Part shown: piece by piece, positions 6,993 through 9,416 of the stretch
Position numbering within the stretch: position 1 is the first letter of the stretch
Layout of the letters: the number at the start of each line of letters is the position of its first letter
Assembly: GCA_903904765.1 (NCBI GenBank)
Contig: CAIVEA010000577.1
Coordinates: 1 to 9,416, forward strand
Direction of reading: 5' to 3'
Length of the DNA: 9,416 nt
DNA from: an uncultured Chloroflexota bacterium
GTDB taxonomy: Bacteria > Chloroflexota > Anaerolineae > Aggregatilineales > Phototrophicaceae
The notes under the pieces: generated by a model
The model's input: only the letters and a program-made list of their open reading frames with translations
The model's database searches: none
Told to the model about the DNA's origin: nothing
Position numbers and translations under genes: made by a program

Positions 6993-7221
6993 CTTGGAAA
7001 ATACTCTCTTTCCGTCATGTGTGCAGATCGCCACCGCAGTCGTGTTGATCTGAATACGTATTTTAGTGCTAATCTCTTACATAGAAAAATGGGATAACCT
7101 CAAGCGAGTCCTCCCCCTTAATCCCTCAGCCAATACATGGGGAGGAAAAAAGAAGATTCCGGCGCTCCCTCCCCTTTCTCCATATATGGAAAAAGGGGAC
7201 ACAGACTAAGGGCTTCTCCCC
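6993..7221. other. Gap inside the minus-strand cluster: promoter candidate plus nested hairpins
   Basis: No gene is visible in these 229 bp. On the minus strand, TAAAAT at 7065-7060 is a good -10 (5 of 6), with a start near 7053, and could give the glycosyltransferase group its own promoter, though the -35 is weak. Three inverted repeats follow upstream: TCCTCCCC/GGGGAGGA (7109-7116 with 7139-7146), a 28-bp near-palindrome at 7171-7198, and AAGGGGA/TCCCCTT (7193-7199 with 7217-7223). Together they separate the oxidoreductase gene from the glycosyltransferases. Confidence 0.5.
7171..7198. repeat. 28-bp near-palindrome (hairpin)
   Basis: The two halves, CCCCTTTCTCCATA and TATGGAAAAAGGGG, are complementary at 13 of 14 positions, with one C/A mismatch. 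As RNA on either strand this gives a long stem with a minimal loop at TATA. There is no adjacent T run on either side, so it is not a standard terminator alone. It may be a REP-like or small mobile repeat, or an RNA-processing site; other copies in the genome would be needed to tell. Confidence 0.65.
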
Positions 7222-7223
7222 TT
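7190..7223 (-). terminator. Possible terminator after the oxidoreductase gene
   Basis: Read on the minus strand, AAGGGGA (7223-7217, overlapping the TAA stop) can pair with TCCCCTT (7199-7193) around a 17-base loop and is followed by TTT (7192-7190). The loop is long and the U run short, so termination would be weak. The right arm is shared with the stronger palindrome at 7171-7198, so the two structures exclude each other. Confidence 0.3.
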
Positions 7224-8532
7224 ATAGAGCAACCATCTTTTGCGGTTGCACCTGTGCGATTTGCTGGGCAACCTGTTGAGCATGGGCAATTGTCGCGTTG
7301 CTGGTCGGCAATTCGGGGTACACCTGACTGCTGTTCACCAGCGCCAGCCCCGCGTAAGGAGTCATGACCGCTGGGCGGTTGGACATCATTCCGACAGAAT
7401 GTACCGGCTCGACATACCGTGCCCGGCTGACGGCGAAAAAGCGCAGCGAACGCTCGTCAAACTGCGGGAAGATGATTTTGAGATGTGACAGCCACGCCTC
7501 GCGGATCACATCATCTGACACACCCAGCCAATCGTTATCCGGCGCAGTGAAGCGCGGCAAATGCACCACCGTGTAGTCCTTGTAATGGGGGTGCGGCATT
7601 TCGACCACTGTTGCAAACGGAATGGTCGGATCGGTCAGGTTCAGCGTCCAGAACTGCGAAAGGGGGCGATCCAGCACCAACACCGGACACACCAGCCCTA
7701 AATACTTGGTGTTCGCCAGTGCAGCACGGTATTCCGCCGACACGCCGGGTAATAACGGCAGCAATGCAGGTGAGGCGATGGCGGTGATGGTCAGGTCAAA
7801 TTCTAGCGGCTTACCTGTTGTGCGTAAGCGTTGTACCCGCCCGCCCGCCACTTCGATCTCCTGCACGCGGCTGTCGTATTCAATTTTGCCACCACGATCA
7901 ACAAAGGCCTGCGCCAGCGCGGACACCAGCGCATAATGCCCGTGCCGCAAATAGCCGATTTTGCTCTCGAAGTTTGGCATCCGACGGATTGAACCCATGC
8001 GGTTCAGCCACGCCCAGATGTAGGAGGCGGATACCCGTTCATGAGCGCCGTCGAACTTCGCTTCTAGCAGGGGTCGCCACAGACGCTCGAACGCTTCCGC
8101 GCCGCCGTGCTGCGTCAGCCAGTCCCGCGCCGGAATCTCATCCAGAACCGCCCAATCCGCTTTGCCCCGTGTGCGAAGGAGGATCGTCCCCAAGCGCATA
8201 CGGTCACGCACATTCAACACCGAAAAGGTGAGGAAATCCATCAACGTCGCCATTGAATGCAGCGCATTGTCGTATACGAATCCTGTGGCGGCCTTCTGGA
8301 AGATCACCTCGTCCTGCAATCCGATTCGTTCGCACAGATCGAGCAGCGCATGATCGGTGGACAGAATCGGGTTCTGGTAACGAGCCACGCGCAAATCGCC
8401 GAACTGGATTTCCCCGTTCAGCCCGCCCAGCTTATTCCCCTGTTCCAGCAAGGTCACATCCAACCCTTGCTCGGTGAGAAAATACGCGAGGGCAACCCCC
8501 ATCAAGCCGCCGCCAATGATGCCAATACGCAT
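7222..8532 (-). CDS. FAD-dependent oxidoreductase (amine oxidase / protoporphyrinogen oxidase-like fold)
   Basis: This 436-residue flavoprotein begins with an FAD-binding Rossmann motif, IGIIGGGLMGVALAYFL (3-19), ending in the ribose-binding Glu of LLEQ (28-31), then the flavin loop KLGGLNGE (34-41). The C-terminal FAD signature is also present as GLALVNSSQVYPELPTSN (395-412), so the cofactor site looks complete. This architecture is shared by flavin amine oxidases, phytoene-desaturase-like and protoporphyrinogen-oxidase-like proteins, and by uncharacterised relatives in polysaccharide clusters. The substrate cannot be assigned; UDP-galactopyranose mutase is less likely given the length and motif wording. 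The ATG at 8532 is chosen because the Rossmann motif follows at once and the upstream gene's TGA ends one base before it (TGA-C-ATG), a coupled junction. It probably modifies a sugar or lipid intermediate of the cluster, which is inference from context only. Confidence 0.85.
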   Translation of the reverse strand: MRIGIIGGGLMGVALAYFLTEQGLDVTLLEQGNKLGGLNGEIQFGDLRVARYQNPILSTDHALLDLCERIGLQDEVIFQKAATGFVYDNALHSMATLMDFLTFSVLNVRDRMRLGTILLRTRGKADWAVLDEIPARDWLTQHGGAEAFERLWRPLLEAKFDGAHERVSASYIWAWLNRMGSIRRMPNFESKIGYLRHGHYALVSALAQAFVDRGGKIEYDSRVQEIEVAGGRVQRLRTTGKPLEFDLTITAIASPALLPLLPGVSAEYRAALANTKYLGLVCPVLVLDRPLSQFWTLNLTDPTIPFATVVEMPHPHYKDYTVVHLPRFTAPDNDWLGVSDDVIREAWLSHLKIIFPQFDERSLRFFAVSRARYVEPVHSVGMMSNRPAVMTPYAGLALVNSSQVYPELPTSNATIAHAQQVAQQIAQVQPQKMVAL

Positions 8533-8533
8533 G

Positions 8534-8956
8534 TCAGTCCGTTTTCTTCTCGCTGCGTGCCACAATGACCACACCCGCCACAATGATGGCAAACCCGACC
8601 ACGCGGGTGAGCGTCACCTGTTCGTGGAACAACACTGCGCCGCCCACCAGCACCGCCATATAGGTCAGACTGAGGAAAGGATACGCAAAGCTCAAATCGG
8701 CTTTAGAAAGCGCCAGCAACCACAATACGGTGCTGACCAAAAAAATCGCAATCCCGACGATCAACAAGGGGTTGGTCGCCATGTGCAAAAGCGTCTCGCC
8801 CGTGAGTTGCACCTTACCCAGACTATTCATGCCGGCTTTCAGAATCAGTTGGCCTACCGCGCCAAAGGCCACGCTGGAAAGAACCAGCCCGATAGACTGA
8901 AGATTGCTATTGGGTACCGCAAGTTTCGAGGCAGTCGTTTCAGAAGTAATGGTCAT
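8534..8956 (-). CDS. Small four-helix EamA/ArnE-like membrane carrier
   Basis: A 140-residue protein with four membrane helices (about 20-40, 60-82, 88-110, 116-133), half the size of a ten-helix EamA transporter and like the ArnE/ArnF and small-multidrug-resistance group, which work as dimers. Helix 1 holds FGAVGQLILKAGM (31-43) and the helix 3-4 segment SKADLSFAYPFLSL (84-97) with FHEQVTLTRVVGFAIIVAGV (110-129), both typical of the ArnE-like set that flips undecaprenyl-phosphate-linked aminoarabinose. Here a role in moving a lipid-linked sugar or similar amphipathic molecule fits the neighbours, but it is inferred. ATG 8956 is selected by AGGTGG (minus strand 8966-8961) four nt upstream; an earlier in-frame start adding 14 residues lacks such a site. 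It is followed after one base by the oxidoreductase gene. Confidence 0.85.
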   Translation of the reverse strand: MTITSETTASKLAVPNSNLQSIGLVLSSVAFGAVGQLILKAGMNSLGKVQLTGETLLHMATNPLLIVGIAIFLVSTVLWLLALSKADLSFAYPFLSLTYMAVLVGGAVLFHEQVTLTRVVGFAIIVAGVVIVARSEKKTD

Positions 8957-8960
8957 GTGC

Positions 8961-8966
8961 CCACCT
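8961..8966 (-). promoter_or_regulatory. Ribosome binding site of the EamA-like gene
   Basis: AGGTGG on the minus strand, four nt before ATG 8956, decides the start of the carrier gene. The rest of the 92-bp gap up to 9048 shows no convincing promoter or terminator, so read-through from the gene at the right edge is possible. Confidence 0.65.
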
Positions 8967-9048
8967 GAGTGACATGGATAAATCAAAACACCATGCACAC
9001 GGTAGCAAGCGCACCTAACACAAACCTATCGCGTGAAACAGCCCATCC

Positions 9049-9416
9049 CTATCGGCGGAAGCGCACCAGTGCGAAGATGCCCGCGCAAAAGACCAGCGCA
9101 AACAATGTCCCCACAACCAGCACTTGCATGGCGTAGTTATCCGCCGTTTGCATGGGCGCAGCATTGCGGTTGTCTATCGGGCGTACCGTCGGTTGCGGGG
9201 TAGAGGTCGGTTCAAAAAACTGGAACGGCGTGGCGGAAGGCTGCGGAGTCATGGTCGGTGCGAAAGTAGGCAACGGTTGCGCGGGCAGGTTGCCGGGGAG
9301 GTAACTGTAGAACACGCGCAGATCGCGGGTAAAGTCCGCGTTCGTCAACTTTTGATTTTCACGAATACCACGCACGAACCAAGAGAGATGAATATCATTG
9401 GTGGGGCCGATGACCG
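9049..9416 (-). CDS. C-terminal part of a Pro/Thr-stalked membrane protein (partial at right edge)
   Basis: The reading frame is open to the window edge, so the gene is cut at its 5' end; 121 residues are visible. An in-frame GTG at 9375 exists, but the frame continues upstream of it without a stop and no ribosome binding site marks it. The visible part has a folded-looking stretch (VIGPTNDIHLSWFV, then RDLRVFYSYLPGN), a Pro/Thr/Gln-rich linker of about 35 residues with two related units, TPQPSATP and TPQPTVRP, one membrane helix (about 96-117) and a basic RFRR end. This suggests an exported domain held outside the membrane on a flexible stalk with a short cytoplasmic tail. I do not recognise the family. 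Such Thr/Pro stalks are common in Chloroflexota surface proteins. Whether it belongs to the polysaccharide operon is open; it lies 92 bp upstream on the same strand. Confidence 0.75.
   Translation of the reverse strand, partial: VIGPTNDIHLSWFVRGIRENQKLTNADFTRDLRVFYSYLPGNLPAQPLPTFAPTMTPQPSATPFQFFEPTSTPQPTVRPIDNRNAAPMQTADNYAMQVLVVGTLFALVFCAGIFALVRFRR

Noticed and set aside
7109..7146. TCCTCCCC/GGGGAGGA hairpin as a terminator
   Set aside because: The A run on its + side gives U residues before, not after, the stem on the minus strand, so it fits termination in neither direction.
8474..8968. + strand open frame of 164 codons opposite the EamA-like gene
   Set aside because: It is antisense to a protein with four clear membrane helices; its own product is His/Gln/Lys-rich with no motif.

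Overview
The window looks like part of a chromosome from a Gram-negative-like or Chloroflexota-type bacterium with a respiratory nitrite metabolism. The Chloroflexota guess rests on two things: the Thr/Pro-rich (TPQP-type) stalk with a C-terminal membrane anchor in the protein at the right edge, and a CXXCH-type NrfA that keeps an N-terminal membrane segment. It is an inference from style and no marker gene here proves it.

Left part, + strand (45-2931): a divergent intergenic region separates the first codons of an unidentified minus-strand gene from a Crp/Fnr-family regulator (261-974). The regulator is followed by nrfH (1065-1547) and nrfA (1562-2875), which encode the tetraheme quinol dehydrogenase and the pentaheme nitrite reductase of the membrane-bound ammonium-forming nitrite reductase complex. 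A perfect FNR/DNR-type palindrome, TTGATCTAGATCAA, overlaps the stop codon of the regulator and lies about 40 bp before the predicted nrfH transcription start. The regulator lacks the iron-sulfur cysteines of classical FNR but keeps an FNR-like recognition helix. The simplest model is a DNR-like sensor that switches on the adjacent nrfHA genes. A long GC-rich hairpin with T runs (2887-2931) ends the nrfHA unit and probably works in both directions between the convergent blocks.

Right part, - strand (9416 down to 3060): a polysaccharide or glycolipid assembly block. In the direction of transcription it holds the C-terminal part of a Pro/Thr-stalked membrane protein, a small four-helix EamA/ArnE-like carrier, an FAD-dependent oxidoreductase, a 229-bp gap rich in inverted repeats, two related family-4-type glycosyltransferases, and a polyprenyl-phosphate sugar-1-phosphate transferase. 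The tight junctions (TGA-C-ATG, ATGA, and a 23-bp overlap) indicate two translationally coupled groups. A likely logic is that the sugar-1-phosphate transferase primes a lipid carrier, the two glycosyltransferases extend the chain, and the ArnE-like carrier and the oxidoreductase handle or modify a lipid-linked intermediate. The substrate cannot be read from the sequence.

I see no rRNA, tRNA, CRISPR array, insertion sequence or phage gene. The best second-look items are the regulator/box/nrfHA arrangement, the His in place of Lys at the active-site heme motif of NrfA, and the competing hairpins in the 6993-7221 gap.
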